Source: Gammaproteobacteria bacterium (lineage in GTDB: Bacteria > Pseudomonadota > Gammaproteobacteria > Steroidobacterales > Rariloculaceae). Taken from it: a stretch of DNA of 64,000 bases. Below the pieces are notes generated by a model. The model made no database searches and was not told the origin of the DNA. It saw nothing but the letters and a program-made list of their open reading frames with translations. Positions 8,958-18,314 of this stretch are shown piece by piece (the first letter of the stretch is position 1; the number at the start of each line of letters is the position of its first letter). The position numbers were made by a program, and so were the translations under genes. The stretch lies in assembly GCA_022819855.1 (NCBI GenBank), contig JAJEGN010000001.1, forward strand, positions 1 through 64,000, read 5' to 3'.

Positions 8958-9214
8958 ACACGCTCGACCCGGTCTGGGAGTTTCGCATGGGCGACATCAC
9001 CTGGGGCGGTGTGTTGACGACAGCGGGCGACGTCGTCTTCAGCGGCGGCAGGGAAGGCTACTTTTTCGCGCTCGACGCAAGGTCTGGCGAATTGCTCTGG
9101 CGCGCATCGCTCGGCGGCCAGGTGAACAGCGGCCCCATGAGCTACGCGGTCGGCGGCAAGCAATACGTCGCGATCGCCGCGGGCAGTTCCCTGTTCAGCT
9201 TCGCGCTGCCATAA
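8958..9214 (+). pseudogene. 3' fragment of a PQQ dehydrogenase gene
   Basis: This stretch encodes only the last approximately 85 residues of a quinoprotein (ITWGGVLTTAGDVVFSGG to FSFALP). It matches codons near the end of the intact gene at 4328-5956, and the DNA is roughly 85-90 percent identical by eye. The 5' part is replaced by the truncated ankyrin gene. A possible start (ATG at 8987) would give 75 aa, too little for a propeller, so it is scored as a remnant. It marks the junction of the tandem duplication. Confidence 0.85.
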
Positions 9215-9342
9215 CGACGAGTGTCGATTCGGCGCTCGCGGGCCGTGATCGGATGAATGTATGTCAATATGCCAGGAAGGCGTATCATTCACTGTGACAT
9301 CAGTGTTTCCGACCGGAAGGTTTGCACGCGGAGGGGTGGCAG

Positions 9343-10485
9343 GTGAGCGAGACAAGAACCGACGAAACAATACGAACCATCGACAGGCGTTCCCTGCTGC
9401 AGTTTGCCGGCGGCGCAGCCATCGCCGGTACGGCGGGATTCCCGGCCACGGCCCTGGCCGAGCCCCCGGCCTACGTGCCCGGCGAGAGCACCACGGCCTA
9501 CGACAAGATGTACGTGGCGAGCGTGACGCCCTACAGGCCCGGCACGGAAGATATCGACGAAGCCGCGTTTCGCCGCTACATGCGCTATTGGGGGCAACCG
9601 AAGTTCATCGATGCGGGCGGCGCCATGCTCGTCTCGCCCGAGGCGGGAGAAGCCTTCTACACGACCGAGCGCGAGAAGGTGCGGCTCGCGGAAATCGCGC
9701 TCGAGGAAGTCGGCGACCGCACGATGGTCTTCTCGGGCGTGATGCAAACGACCACGAAAGCCTGCCTCGCCGAAGCCCGCGCCCTGAAGCGCGCCGGCGT
9801 CCACGGCATTTTCCTGATGCCGCCGATCGGCACCATCGACATCGTCGCGGCGTGGGACCCGGTCAAGAATCCGGAGGTCTGGATCGATCAGCTCAGGGCG
9901 ATCGCCGACGCGGTCGAGTTGCCCGTCATCATTCATCCGACCGGCGGCATGTACTTCGCGATGCCGCTGGAACCGGCGATGAAGATCGTGGACGCCGTGC
10001 CGCAGATCGTCGGCTACAAGATGATCACTGCCGACGTCGATGCGATGGCCGCGGCGCTGCGAGCCTATTCGAAGCGCCATGTCGGCGTCCTGCTGGCCGG
10101 CGCGGCCGCCATGCACGGTGCGATCGTCGGCGGCTACTTCGATGGAACGGTGAGCGGCTCCTGGAATTACGCCATGGAACCCACGCTGGACGCGATCGTC
10201 GCGGCACGGGACGAGAACGATGCGGCCAAAGCGGAACGGCTCTGGGGCGACGGCCTGCTCGATCTGCATCGTGCCGTGAGCAACCGTGACAAGGGTTACA
10301 GGCTGCACAGCGCATACAAGGTCTGCACATGGCTGCGCGGGCTGATTCCAGACCCGTTTCTGCGCCCGCCGCAACGCCGGCTGCCCATCGACGAGGTCAT
10401 CGAACTGCGCGACCGGCTCAGGTCGGCCCACCTTGAGGTCATCTCGGACGACAACATCAGAGAGGCCTATCCCGAGCTCGCATAA
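9343..10485 (+). CDS. Tat-exported DapA/NAL-superfamily aldolase-like protein
   Basis: This 380-aa protein starts at GTG (9343), 9 bases after GGAGGGG. It has a twin-arginine leader (Arg15-Arg16 in DRRSLLQF, then an Ala-rich stretch ending ATALA). The rest is a dihydrodipicolinate synthase / N-acetylneuraminate lyase TIM barrel: MYVASVTPY near the start and GYKMI with the Schiff-base Lys226. The usual GTTGE motif is replaced by VSPEAGE, and the Tyr of the YNVP motif by His in IIHPTGG. Family members are normally cytosolic, so export is unusual. An aldolase or hydratase acting on a 2-oxo acid in the periplasm is a guess. Confidence 0.82.
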   Translation: MSETRTDETIRTIDRRSLLQFAGGAAIAGTAGFPATALAEPPAYVPGESTTAYDKMYVASVTPYRPGTEDIDEAAFRRYMRYWGQPKFIDAGGAMLVSPEAGEAFYTTEREKVRLAEIALEEVGDRTMVFSGVMQTTTKACLAEARALKRAGVHGIFLMPPIGTIDIVAAWDPVKNPEVWIDQLRAIADAVELPVIIHPTGGMYFAMPLEPAMKIVDAVPQIVGYKMITADVDAMAAALRAYSKRHVGVLLAGAAAMHGAIVGGYFDGTVSGSWNYAMEPTLDAIVAARDENDAAKAERLWGDGLLDLHRAVSNRDKGYRLHSAYKVCTWLRGLIPDPFLRPPQRRLPIDEVIELRDRLRSAHLEVISDDNIREAYPELA

Positions 10486-10605
10486 GCCCGGTCGCTCACC
10501 CGGCGCCCGAATCGCCTGTTCGGCCATTGCATGGCGCAGCGCGCCTTCAATGGCCGTGGGCGCGCGTGCCCCGGAACTCTGCCGCCGGAGTACCGCTGAC
10601 AACAG

Positions 10606-11595
10606 TTATTGCTGGTAACCCGGCCGGCAGTCGTAGGGCTCGTCGTCCTTGACGCTGCGCACGAAGTGTTCCGTCTGCGTCAGCGGCTCGAGAAAATAGG
10701 CCGGATCGTCGATCGTCCAGGTGATCTCGAGTTCGCCCGTCCCGGCGTTGACTTCGAGCCGCTCGGTCAGTTCGAGGTCTTCGGTGTGCATGACGGCGCG
10801 CCGCGGCTCGAGCGTGGCCGCAATGAAACGGTTCGTCGACACGATGAGCGCGTCTCCTTCGAAATACCCGGTCGAGTAACCCATCGGCGTGCGCGGCACC
10901 TCGGCGGGCGGCGGCCCGCCGTCGAGATGCACGATGCGCTCGTAATCCATGAAACGGTGATCGATGACGATCCGATCCGCCTCGCGCCGGATCTCGAACG
11001 GTTCGTTGACGTTGACCCAGAAGCGCACGGGACTCGACGGATCGCAGTAGATGGCCGGATCGTCGGCGATCGGATCGAAGGCTGCGCGGGCGCGCTCGCC
11101 CTCGGGCGTCAGGACGCCTTCGTACATCGAGACCGAGAACACTTTCATGGCCCAGATGCCCGCAATCGAACCCGCATCGTCCGGGACTTCGGCCGGCGCG
11201 GCGACCGTGGGACCGAAGAGCGTGTTGCTCCTGAGAACGCTGCCGTCGGCGAAGTACGCCACGCGCACCGCGCAACCGGTCGGGTTGATCCGGCCCGCGG
11301 CGCCTTCAAGCCTGATCGGCTCGCCGACCCGGAAAGTGTCCGCGGTCAGTCCGTTTCGAGCCAGCACCGAACGGGAAGCAAGCTCGCACTGCCACAGCTC
11401 TTCGTCGCCCGCTTCATCGCGCGCCGCTATATACACGAACGCGTGCGGGTTGATGAAGTCGAACCGTGAGACGACACCCTCGATCGTGACGATACGGTCG
11501 TCGTCATAATGCGGCGCGACACCGTGGTGCGCAAAGCCGCTCGACACGGCAAGAAGGAGCAGGCAGCCTGCCAGGTTGCTCCGCCCGTATTTCAA
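10606..11595 (-). CDS. secreted DUF6152-type + GYS-domain fusion protein, duplicate copy B
   Basis: This 329-aa protein has a TTG start (11595). The signal peptide ends GFA, then His23-His24-Gly-Val. The N-terminal half has the INPHAF motif; the C-terminal half has MGYSTGYFEGDALIV, LELTERL and DDPAYFLEPLT. It differs from copy A (7104-8081) at scattered positions, with a small insertion (RDEAGDEEL) after the IAA segment. It lies 97 bases downstream of the intact ankyrin gene on the same strand and may be co-transcribed with it. The dehydrogenase fragment and the DapA-like gene lie on its other side. Function is unknown. Confidence 0.8.
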   Translation of the reverse strand: MKYGRSNLAGCLLLLAVSSGFAHHGVAPHYDDDRIVTIEGVVSRFDFINPHAFVYIAARDEAGDEELWQCELASRSVLARNGLTADTFRVGEPIRLEGAAGRINPTGCAVRVAYFADGSVLRSNTLFGPTVAAPAEVPDDAGSIAGIWAMKVFSVSMYEGVLTPEGERARAAFDPIADDPAIYCDPSSPVRFWVNVNEPFEIRREADRIVIDHRFMDYERIVHLDGGPPPAEVPRTPMGYSTGYFEGDALIVSTNRFIAATLEPRRAVMHTEDLELTERLEVNAGTGELEITWTIDDPAYFLEPLTQTEHFVRSVKDDEPYDCRPGYQQ

Positions 11596-11692
11596 CGCCC
11601 CGTACCCCGTTTAAGCGTACATGCCGACACGCATTTCGAAAGATGGCCGCCGGCCCGGTCCCCGGGACGTGGCAGCGGCGAAGCTGCAACCC

Positions 11693-13231
11693 TCATGGCT
11701 CCTGCCGTCGTTGTGCCGACAACTCGTCGATCAGTGCGAGCGTCTCGTGTCTCTCCTGAACGATGGCGAGATCGCGCGGCGTCGCTCCGTCGTCGCTCAA
11801 CGCTTCCAGATCCAGACCGAGTCCATGCAGGAAGCGGATGACCTCGGGCCAGCCTTCGAATGCCGCACCGTGCATGGCCGTCAGGCCGCCCCGGGGTGCG
11901 CGCTGGAAGCCGAAATTGAGATCGCTCGTCCGCGCGCCGATATCCGCCCCGGCAGCCATCAGCGTCCTGATCGTTCTGACGGCGTCCTCGCCGCTCTTGT
12001 AGCGGCCGCGGATCGGATAGTCCCTGAATATCCCGTACCAGTGGCCGACGCCCGCCGCGGCGAGGACCGGCGTGATCCCGAAAACGTTCGGTATGTTGAC
12101 ATCGGCGCCGTATTCGAGCAGCAGTTCGACCGCGGGATCGTCGCTCGCCTTCGCGGCCGAATGCAGCGCCGTCGCGCCGGCATTGATCACGAGCGCGTCA
12201 GGCGAGCCATCGACGTAGCCGCGATCGCCGGGCTCGGCACGCATGGGCGGCTGCTGCTTCAGCCGCATATCGACGTTGGCGCCGCGCTCGAGCAGCATGC
12301 CGGCGATATCGAGCCCCGTTCTTTCGTCGCGTGACGGCAGATCGCCGTGCCGGCTGCTCGGCACGAGGTTCAGGTCAATCGCGACGAAGAGCGGGCTGCG
12401 GCCCCACCAGTCCCACCGGTTGACGTCCGCATCGTTGTCGATCAGGCGCGCCGCCGTATCGAAGTGCCGATTGAGCAACGCGAGCACGAGCGGCGTGATG
12501 CCGTAGGGATCCGAAAGGTCGATGTCCGCGCCGCCAGCCACGAGCTCGTCGATGCAGTCCGCACAGCCCTCACGGGCGGCGTAGAGCAGCGGCGTGAACC
12601 CGCCGGTGTGCATGATCTTGATGCGTGGCTCGGCCGTCACCTTGCGCTGCCAGTCGTGCGCGCGGCCGCGTGCGTCGACCTCGGCGCCATGTTCGAGGAG
12701 CAAGCGGACCATATCCGGCTGTTGCTGGGCCGCGGCCCACATCAGCGCCGATTGGCCGCCCCATTGCTCCGTCGCGTTGACGTCGGCACCCCGCTCGAGC
12801 AGAACGCGTGCGGTGTCGGTATTTGCCGTCCGGGCAACGACCATGAGCACGGTCTGACCCTCCGGATTCGGCGATTCGACGTCCGCGCCGGCATCGAGCA
12901 ACGCCTCGATGATCCCGGAGTTCGCCTCGACCGCGGCCGCGGCTATGGCCGTGGCCCCATAGTCGTTGATGAGCGCCGCATCCGCGTTGCGTTCGAGCAG
13001 CAATTCGACGAGCTCGCGATCGCCCCGGTGCGCGGCCCAATGCAGTGCCGTCGTACCGTCGGCGGACCGCTGGTTGACATCGGCGCCGCCTTCGATGAGG
13101 CGAATCGCCGCGTCCCGTTCGCCCCACTGAACGAGATCCGGCAGCGGATCTGCAGCCGCCGCTACCGTGGCCCCCAGCAGCGCGCCGATTAGCGGCCCGA
13201 CGACGAAAGCCGGCAAGTGGCGGACCGCCAT
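11693..13231 (-). CDS. exported ankyrin-repeat protein
   Basis: This 512-aa protein has an N-terminal signal peptide (residues 1-26, ending VAAAAD). About ten ankyrin repeats follow, recognisable by G-x-TALHWAA, LL-x-x-GADVN and similar spacing (TALHWAAHRGDRELVELLL; QTVLMVVARTANTDTARVLL). It probably acts as a periplasmic or secreted protein-binding scaffold. It ends 2 bases from the DUF1552 gene upstream on the same strand, so DUF1592, DUF1552, ankyrin and DUF6152 fusion probably form one operon. A truncated second copy lies at 8178-8957. Confidence 0.88.
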   Translation of the reverse strand: MAVRHLPAFVVGPLIGALLGATVAAAADPLPDLVQWGERDAAIRLIEGGADVNQRSADGTTALHWAAHRGDRELVELLLERNADAALINDYGATAIAAAAVEANSGIIEALLDAGADVESPNPEGQTVLMVVARTANTDTARVLLERGADVNATEQWGGQSALMWAAAQQQPDMVRLLLEHGAEVDARGRAHDWQRKVTAEPRIKIMHTGGFTPLLYAAREGCADCIDELVAGGADIDLSDPYGITPLVLALLNRHFDTAARLIDNDADVNRWDWWGRSPLFVAIDLNLVPSSRHGDLPSRDERTGLDIAGMLLERGANVDMRLKQQPPMRAEPGDRGYVDGSPDALVINAGATALHSAAKASDDPAVELLLEYGADVNIPNVFGITPVLAAAGVGHWYGIFRDYPIRGRYKSGEDAVRTIRTLMAAGADIGARTSDLNFGFQRAPRGGLTAMHGAAFEGWPEVIRFLHGLGLDLEALSDDGATPRDLAIVQERHETLALIDELSAQRRQEP

Positions 13232-13233
13232 GA

Positions 13234-14565
13234 TCAGACTTCCGAAAGTTCCCCGGTGCTGTTGCCGAGCGACTCCAGCGGCACGCCGGCGCGCTCGAGG
13301 AGTGTCAGCATCAGGTTGGCATGCGGCGTGTCCTGCTCGTAGCTGAGGTGCTGGCCACCCGCGATACGGCCGTAGCCGCTGCCAAACACGGCCGCAGGCA
13401 GCGGGTCTGCGTTGTGCAGGTTCGAGTCGCTCATGTTGCTGCCGTACAGCAGAATCGAATGGTCGAGCAGGGAACCGTCGCCGTCCGGCGTGTTCGCGAG
13501 CCTGTCGAGAAAGCGCGCGAACACCTCGGAGTGGTAGGTCTGGATGACCGCAAGCCTCGCGAGCCTGTCGGGATTGTTCTGGTGGTGCGACAGCGGATGA
13601 AACGCTTCGGAAATCCCGACCTGGTTGTAGGTCAGCATGCTGATCTCGGCCGCCATCATGAAGGTGACAATGCGTGTGAGATCCGCCTGCCAGGCCAGCG
13701 CCATGAGCTCGAACATCAGGTTGATGTGCTCATCGAACGAGGCAGGAACGCCGGCTGGCGCGTCGGGCAGGCCCAGATGCGAGAAGTCCTGGTCGCTCAG
13801 TATCTGGACCTGGCGCTCGATTTCGCGCACGGAATCCAGATACTCGTCGATCCGGACGCGGTCAGCCGCAGCCAACTGCCCCTTGAGACCGGCCGCGCTG
13901 CCGGTGACCAGGTCAAGCAGACTGCCCGTCTGCGCAACGATGGCTTCACGCTCGGCTGCGGTATCGCCCTGGCCGAATAAGCGGTAGAAAACCCTGCGCG
14001 GATTGTGTTCCATCGGCAGCGGCTGGACCGACGAACGGAAGGCGATAGTCGAACCGTAGCCGCAGCCATAGTCGGGATTACAGTTGCCGTTGCTCGAAGC
14101 CTTGACCTCCGTACAGAGTTCGAGAGACGGAAACGGAGTACCGCCGCCGATCTCGAGCGCCGCGATCTGGTCGGCAGAGATGCCGTTGGCGTTAGAGCCG
14201 CCATCCGCGGCCGAACCCGGACGCGTGCAACTGAGCCATGTGCCGGGATTCACCGTATGGACGCCCGCGCCCTCCGCGGCCTTGTTGCGCAAGCCGCTGA
14301 CAATCGTCATGCGGTCCCTGAACGGCGCAAGTGGCGCCAGAATCTGCGGCAGGTCGAAGTCCCGCCCTGCCGCCGCCGGCGTCCACCGATCCATGACTGC
14401 ACCGTGAGGAAAGTAGAAAAACCCCATTCTCGGGGCCGGCGCGGCCGCAGTCTGGGCGAGCGCCGTCGCCGCCGGGATCATCGCGTCGAGCAGCGGCAAC
14501 GCTACTGTAGCGCCTGCGCCGCGCAGGAAGGTGCGGCGCGGAAGATGTCTCTTGGCTATGAACAT
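13234..14565 (-). CDS. DUF1552 family protein with Tat leader
   Basis: This 443-aa protein has a twin-arginine leader (PRRTFLRGAGATVALPLL) and the DUF1552 pattern: MGFFYFPHGAVMDRW, SGLRNKA, GVHTVNPGTWLS, SLELCTE, then a long helical middle region and SHHQNNPDRLARL near the C-terminus. The family is typically encoded next to DUF1592 cytochrome-like proteins, and that holds here (14674-17169 lies just upstream). Function is uncharacterised; sulfatase-like or hydrolase roles have been suggested from fold similarity. A periplasmic location is inferred from the Tat motif. Confidence 0.88.
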   Translation of the reverse strand: MFIAKRHLPRRTFLRGAGATVALPLLDAMIPAATALAQTAAAPAPRMGFFYFPHGAVMDRWTPAAAGRDFDLPQILAPLAPFRDRMTIVSGLRNKAAEGAGVHTVNPGTWLSCTRPGSAADGGSNANGISADQIAALEIGGGTPFPSLELCTEVKASSNGNCNPDYGCGYGSTIAFRSSVQPLPMEHNPRRVFYRLFGQGDTAAEREAIVAQTGSLLDLVTGSAAGLKGQLAAADRVRIDEYLDSVREIERQVQILSDQDFSHLGLPDAPAGVPASFDEHINLMFELMALAWQADLTRIVTFMMAAEISMLTYNQVGISEAFHPLSHHQNNPDRLARLAVIQTYHSEVFARFLDRLANTPDGDGSLLDHSILLYGSNMSDSNLHNADPLPAAVFGSGYGRIAGGQHLSYEQDTPHANLMLTLLERAGVPLESLGNSTGELSEV

Positions 14566-14673
14566 TCCAGTTCTCCCCGGAGACTTCCGGAATCAACATC
14601 CAGCGTTCGTCGCAAGCTCCAAGCTTAGCAGCATAGCGCGGTCCGACCTACGTCGGCCGCAGTACGCCAATGT

Positions 14674-17169
14674 TCAGTTACCGGCCGCAACCGCGGCCAG
14701 CGACTCCGGGTCGGGCGGACGCCGCATCCTGAACTGCGTGCTTGCGACAATACCCCACACGATGTCCGGGAACCTGTAGTCGCCGGCTGCCGCATCCCGA
14801 ACGATTCCCCGCACAGTCGGCATATCGCCGTATTCGAGCGACCGGCCGAGCCCAAAGGTCATGAGCTTCTCGGTGAACGTCCTGACGAACTGCTCGGGTC
14901 TTGCAAGGAATGCCTCGCGCAGTGCGACGGGCCCTTCGACCGCGGCGCCGTCAGCGAGAACTCCCGAAGCATCGATCGCGGCCCGGGCATCCCGGTCCAT
15001 GTCCCGCCAGCGCCCCACGGCATCGAAATTCTCAAGCGCAAGCCCGAGCGGGTCGATCACACCGTGACATCCGTTACACGACGGCAAGGTGCGATGCGCT
15101 TCGAGCCTGGACCGCACCGTCGTTGCAACTTCGCCCTCGACGTTGTCCGGAAGGCCTTCGACGCCCGGCGGCGGAGTCGGAGGCGTCGCACCGATGATCG
15201 TCTCCAGCAACCAGGCTCCGCGCAATACGGGCGACGTCCGGTTGGGATAGGACGATGCCATCAACACCCCGCCCTTGCCGAGCAGACCCCAGCGGTTCTC
15301 GTCGGCAAGCTCGACACGGCGAAAGCGATTGCCGCGTACATCGTTGATGCCGTAGTGCAGCGCAAGCGTTTCGTTGAGGTAGCTGTGCCCGGCCGTCAGA
15401 AGATCGAGAACGCTTCGATTCTCGCGAAATATGCTGTCGACGAAGAGCCGCGCTTCCTCGACGAAATGAGCGCGAATTCCGTTGTCGACATCGGCGAATA
15501 CAACCGGATCCGGATCGATCGCTTCGAGTTCGCCGAGGCCGAGCCACTGGTAGGCAAAGTTGGATGCGAGCGTCTCCGAGCGCGGATCGGCGAGCATGCG
15601 CCTGACCTGCTGTTCGAGTACCTCGGGATCGGCAAGCCGGCCGTCGGCAGCAAGCTCGAGCAACTCGGCGTCCGGTATCGTGCTCCAGAGGAAGAACGAA
15701 AGCCTCGACGCGAGCTCGATACCGCTCAGCAGGTACGCCACCCGGGACGGCGAATTCTCAGGCGGGGCTTCAAGGCGGTACAGGAACTTCGGGTGCGCGA
15801 GCACGCCTGACAGCGCGTACTTGACGCCCTCCTCGAAACCGCCGGCCGCATTGCCGAGTTCGTAAAGCTGCACGAGCTGGCCGATGTCCTCCTCAGCCAA
15901 CAGGCCTCGGAACGCATCTCCGGCGAGATCGGCGACGATCTCTCGCGCACATGCGGCGGCGTCCCCACCCTCCTCCGGATGGCAACGGAAAATCCGTTCG
16001 CGGCTCGCGGTTTCGCTCATGCCGAGCGGCGTGACGGGCCCGAAGACCTCGACCAGCCTGAGCGCGAGGACGGCATCCTGGCCGCGGCCCGGAACCAGGG
16101 AATCGAGATGCCGGTCCGACTCCGCGAACGAGCGATGCAGGAAGGTCACGCCGAGCCTGTGTACGCCGGCCGTCGCCACGAACGGTATGTTCTTCAGCCT
16201 TGCGTTGATCGCGTCGACCGCGGGCGCGCCGATCTGGTCGAGCGCCTTGAGATCCTCGCCGCCGCCGATATCCAGTTCGAAGAACTTCATGCCATCGAGC
16301 GTGGCGATCAGCGTGTGTTCATGTTCCTGGTTGAACACCCAAAGACCCGTGACCAGATCGCCGATGTTGAGCAGGTATTCGCCGTCGGCCGGAAAGTAGT
16401 GCTCGATGAGCGCTCCGCCGCGGGTGCCGAGCGGCAGGCCCTCGACGTGAAACTGCTGGCCGCCCGGCGCAATGTTGTAGGGCACGCCGACCGGCCGCGG
16501 CGCGGGATTGCCTACGGCCTGCGCCGCCACGATTCGCGCCGCGTTGAGGTATTGATCGATGAAGGCCGGGGTGACTACCAGTGCGCTTGCGACGTTGTCG
16601 AACCCGTCCTCCGAACCGTCGACCGGCAACACGGCGTCCGGGTCGATTTCGAGACCCAACAGATCACGAATGGCGTTCACGTACTCGGTCCGGTTGAGTC
16701 TGTGCAGCGTGAAGTCGCCGGGGTCCGGTTCCGGAAAGGCTTCGTCCACGGTCGCTTCAAGCCACGCGACGAAGTCGTCGACCTGGTTGGTCTGCGGGCG
16801 CTTGCCGCCCGGCGGCGGCATCAGCCTGGAACTGAGCTTGCGGATGACCTTCTCCCAGACCTCGGCGTCCTCCGTGATCGAATCGGCATGCAGCGATTCG
16901 AACGACAGACCGGCGGTCAGGTCGGTGGAGTTGTGACACTCGGTACAGAATTCGTCGAGCAGATCCAAATGCTGCTCGGTCCGTGCGGTGAGTTCGTCCG
17001 GTGTGCCGCAGCCGCTCAGCAATCCTGCGGCTACGATCGTTGTCACGCCTCGCCGCCAGCCCCGGCCGGGTGCTGCGAGCGTTTCGGGGCTGTTCGCGAT
17101 TGCGGCATTTCGCGCAGCCGGTTGGCAGCCGCTTGCCCGCCCGCCGACCAATGTTGCCGATTCAGCCAT
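14674..17169 (-). CDS. DUF1592-type multidomain cytochrome-like protein
   Basis: This 831-aa protein has two haem-binding-type CxxCH motifs: CTECH near residue 75, in a planctomycete-type cytochrome-like N-terminal domain (LMPPPGGKRP), and CNGCH near the C-terminus, followed by GVIDPLGLALENFD. In between come the domains usually called DUF1587, DUF1595, DUF1592, DUF1588 and DUF1585 (FTLHRLNRTEYVNAIRDLL; SRLSFFLWSTIPDAELL; NRTSPVLRGAWLLETI). LLSGC near residue 54 looks like a lipobox, but the preceding n-region is long; GTG at 17046 is an alternative start. It is paired with DUF1552 downstream. Function is unknown; redox or binding roles in the periplasm are plausible. Confidence 0.87.
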   Translation of the reverse strand: MAESATLVGGRASGCQPAARNAAIANSPETLAAPGRGWRRGVTTIVAAGLLSGCGTPDELTARTEQHLDLLDEFCTECHNSTDLTAGLSFESLHADSITEDAEVWEKVIRKLSSRLMPPPGGKRPQTNQVDDFVAWLEATVDEAFPEPDPGDFTLHRLNRTEYVNAIRDLLGLEIDPDAVLPVDGSEDGFDNVASALVVTPAFIDQYLNAARIVAAQAVGNPAPRPVGVPYNIAPGGQQFHVEGLPLGTRGGALIEHYFPADGEYLLNIGDLVTGLWVFNQEHEHTLIATLDGMKFFELDIGGGEDLKALDQIGAPAVDAINARLKNIPFVATAGVHRLGVTFLHRSFAESDRHLDSLVPGRGQDAVLALRLVEVFGPVTPLGMSETASRERIFRCHPEEGGDAAACAREIVADLAGDAFRGLLAEEDIGQLVQLYELGNAAGGFEEGVKYALSGVLAHPKFLYRLEAPPENSPSRVAYLLSGIELASRLSFFLWSTIPDAELLELAADGRLADPEVLEQQVRRMLADPRSETLASNFAYQWLGLGELEAIDPDPVVFADVDNGIRAHFVEEARLFVDSIFRENRSVLDLLTAGHSYLNETLALHYGINDVRGNRFRRVELADENRWGLLGKGGVLMASSYPNRTSPVLRGAWLLETIIGATPPTPPPGVEGLPDNVEGEVATTVRSRLEAHRTLPSCNGCHGVIDPLGLALENFDAVGRWRDMDRDARAAIDASGVLADGAAVEGPVALREAFLARPEQFVRTFTEKLMTFGLGRSLEYGDMPTVRGIVRDAAAGDYRFPDIVWGIVASTQFRMRRPPDPESLAAVAAGN

Positions 17170-17231
17170 CGTTCACCGTTCGGGAGACTCTTGTTAACAC
17201 GTCAGTCATCGTTCCCTGTCCGACCGGGATA

Positions 17232-18191
17232 TCAGGGAATGTTCCGGAGTCTGGTGTCGTGCGCATCGCGCAGATGCCCCCAGAGGCTCTCGAACGCCAG
17301 CGTCAGGAACTGCTCCGGATTGCCCCATCGGCCGTCGTACTCGGCGGTCGGCGCCGCCGCCAGAACCTCGTCCGTGCCGAAAGCCTGCCGCAACATGGTC
17401 TGTAGACGGTCGAAGATCGTCAGGTACATCTCGTGCTGTGCGCGCAGATCCGCAAGCGACATGACCGGGCCGTTGCCGGGCACGATCCGCGTGTTTTCGT
17501 TCGCGATTTCGAGCAGCGCGTCGAAACCGTCGAGCATGCCTCCGAGCCACCCTCCGGTCCACCAGTCGATCACGGGCCAGCCGTCGTTGGAGACCGCGCC
17601 GCCGACGGCGAGCACGTTCTCGTCGGGAAACAGCACCCAGATATCGCCATCGGTGTGCGCGTTGCGCATGTAGCCGTAGCCGAGTTCGCGGTCGCCGAAT
17701 CTCATGCTGCCGGAATCCAGGAAGCTCGTGACGGGCCGCGCGACCTCGGGCAGAGGCGGATACCGGATGTCGGACCAGCGAACCCAGACCTCCGTGCCGA
17801 GCCAGAGCCGTGTGTTTTCGTGCGCGATGATCTGCGCGCCTCGTTCGCCGAGCGCGGCGTTCGAGCCGGTCTGCTCGGTATGCCAGTGTGTGTTGAACAA
17901 GGCCCGGACGGGGCGCCCGCCGAAGTACGCGTCGATCGTCTCGAGGAGTCGGCCGGACCAGCTCGCGTGGCCGCCGTCGACCATGACGACGCCTTCGCTG
18001 CTGTCAGCGGCGACGGCGTTGCCGTTCGGACCGATCAGCGCGACGAGCCCGTCGCCGAGCGTGACGGTCTCGACTTCAGCGGTCTGTGCGCGGAGCAGAC
18101 GCGCGTGCGGCAAGGTCAGCCACGAAGCTGCGAGCGCCCCTGCACCCTTGAGGAGCTTCCGTCGGCTGTCGAGCATTTCGCGCGAACTCAT
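17232..18191 (-). CDS. exported metallo-beta-lactamase-fold protein with altered zinc motif
   Basis: This 319-aa protein starts at the ATG at 18191. A twin-arginine-like leader (SRRKLLKGAGALAASWL) precedes the fold. It has the beta-lactamase-fold layout: VVMVDGGH, NTHWHTEQTGSN, a later HTDGDIWV and AVSNDGWPVIDWW. The usual HxHxDH is HWHTEQ, with Asp and the last His replaced by Glu and Gln, so the second metal site is probably changed or lost. It lies 62 bases downstream of the DUF1592 gene's upstream boundary on the same strand. Hydrolase activity cannot be assumed. Confidence 0.82.
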   Translation of the reverse strand: MSSREMLDSRRKLLKGAGALAASWLTLPHARLLRAQTAEVETVTLGDGLVALIGPNGNAVAADSSEGVVMVDGGHASWSGRLLETIDAYFGGRPVRALFNTHWHTEQTGSNAALGERGAQIIAHENTRLWLGTEVWVRWSDIRYPPLPEVARPVTSFLDSGSMRFGDRELGYGYMRNAHTDGDIWVLFPDENVLAVGGAVSNDGWPVIDWWTGGWLGGMLDGFDALLEIANENTRIVPGNGPVMSLADLRAQHEMYLTIFDRLQTMLRQAFGTDEVLAAAPTAEYDGRWGNPEQFLTLAFESLWGHLRDAHDTRLRNIP

Positions 18192-18314
18192 GCTGCCTGC
18201 CCTGCCGGAGCCGAATGAGTGACGAGTATACAACCTGGCACTCCGCCTTTACGGGCCCGATCTGCCAACGGCGGCGGCCCGGCTTCAAACCAACCGGGCG
18301 ACAGCGACCGCGCG

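Noticed and set aside
8178..9214. Ankyrin/PQQ junction as a sequencing or assembly artefact
   Set aside because: It cannot be fully excluded, but both pieces have diverged from their intact copies, which fits an old duplication rather than a chimera of the two.
15979..17673. 564-codon plus-strand frame opposite the DUF1592 gene
   Set aside because: The product is Arg/Ala/Gly-rich without motifs, while the opposite strand codes for a clear family protein.
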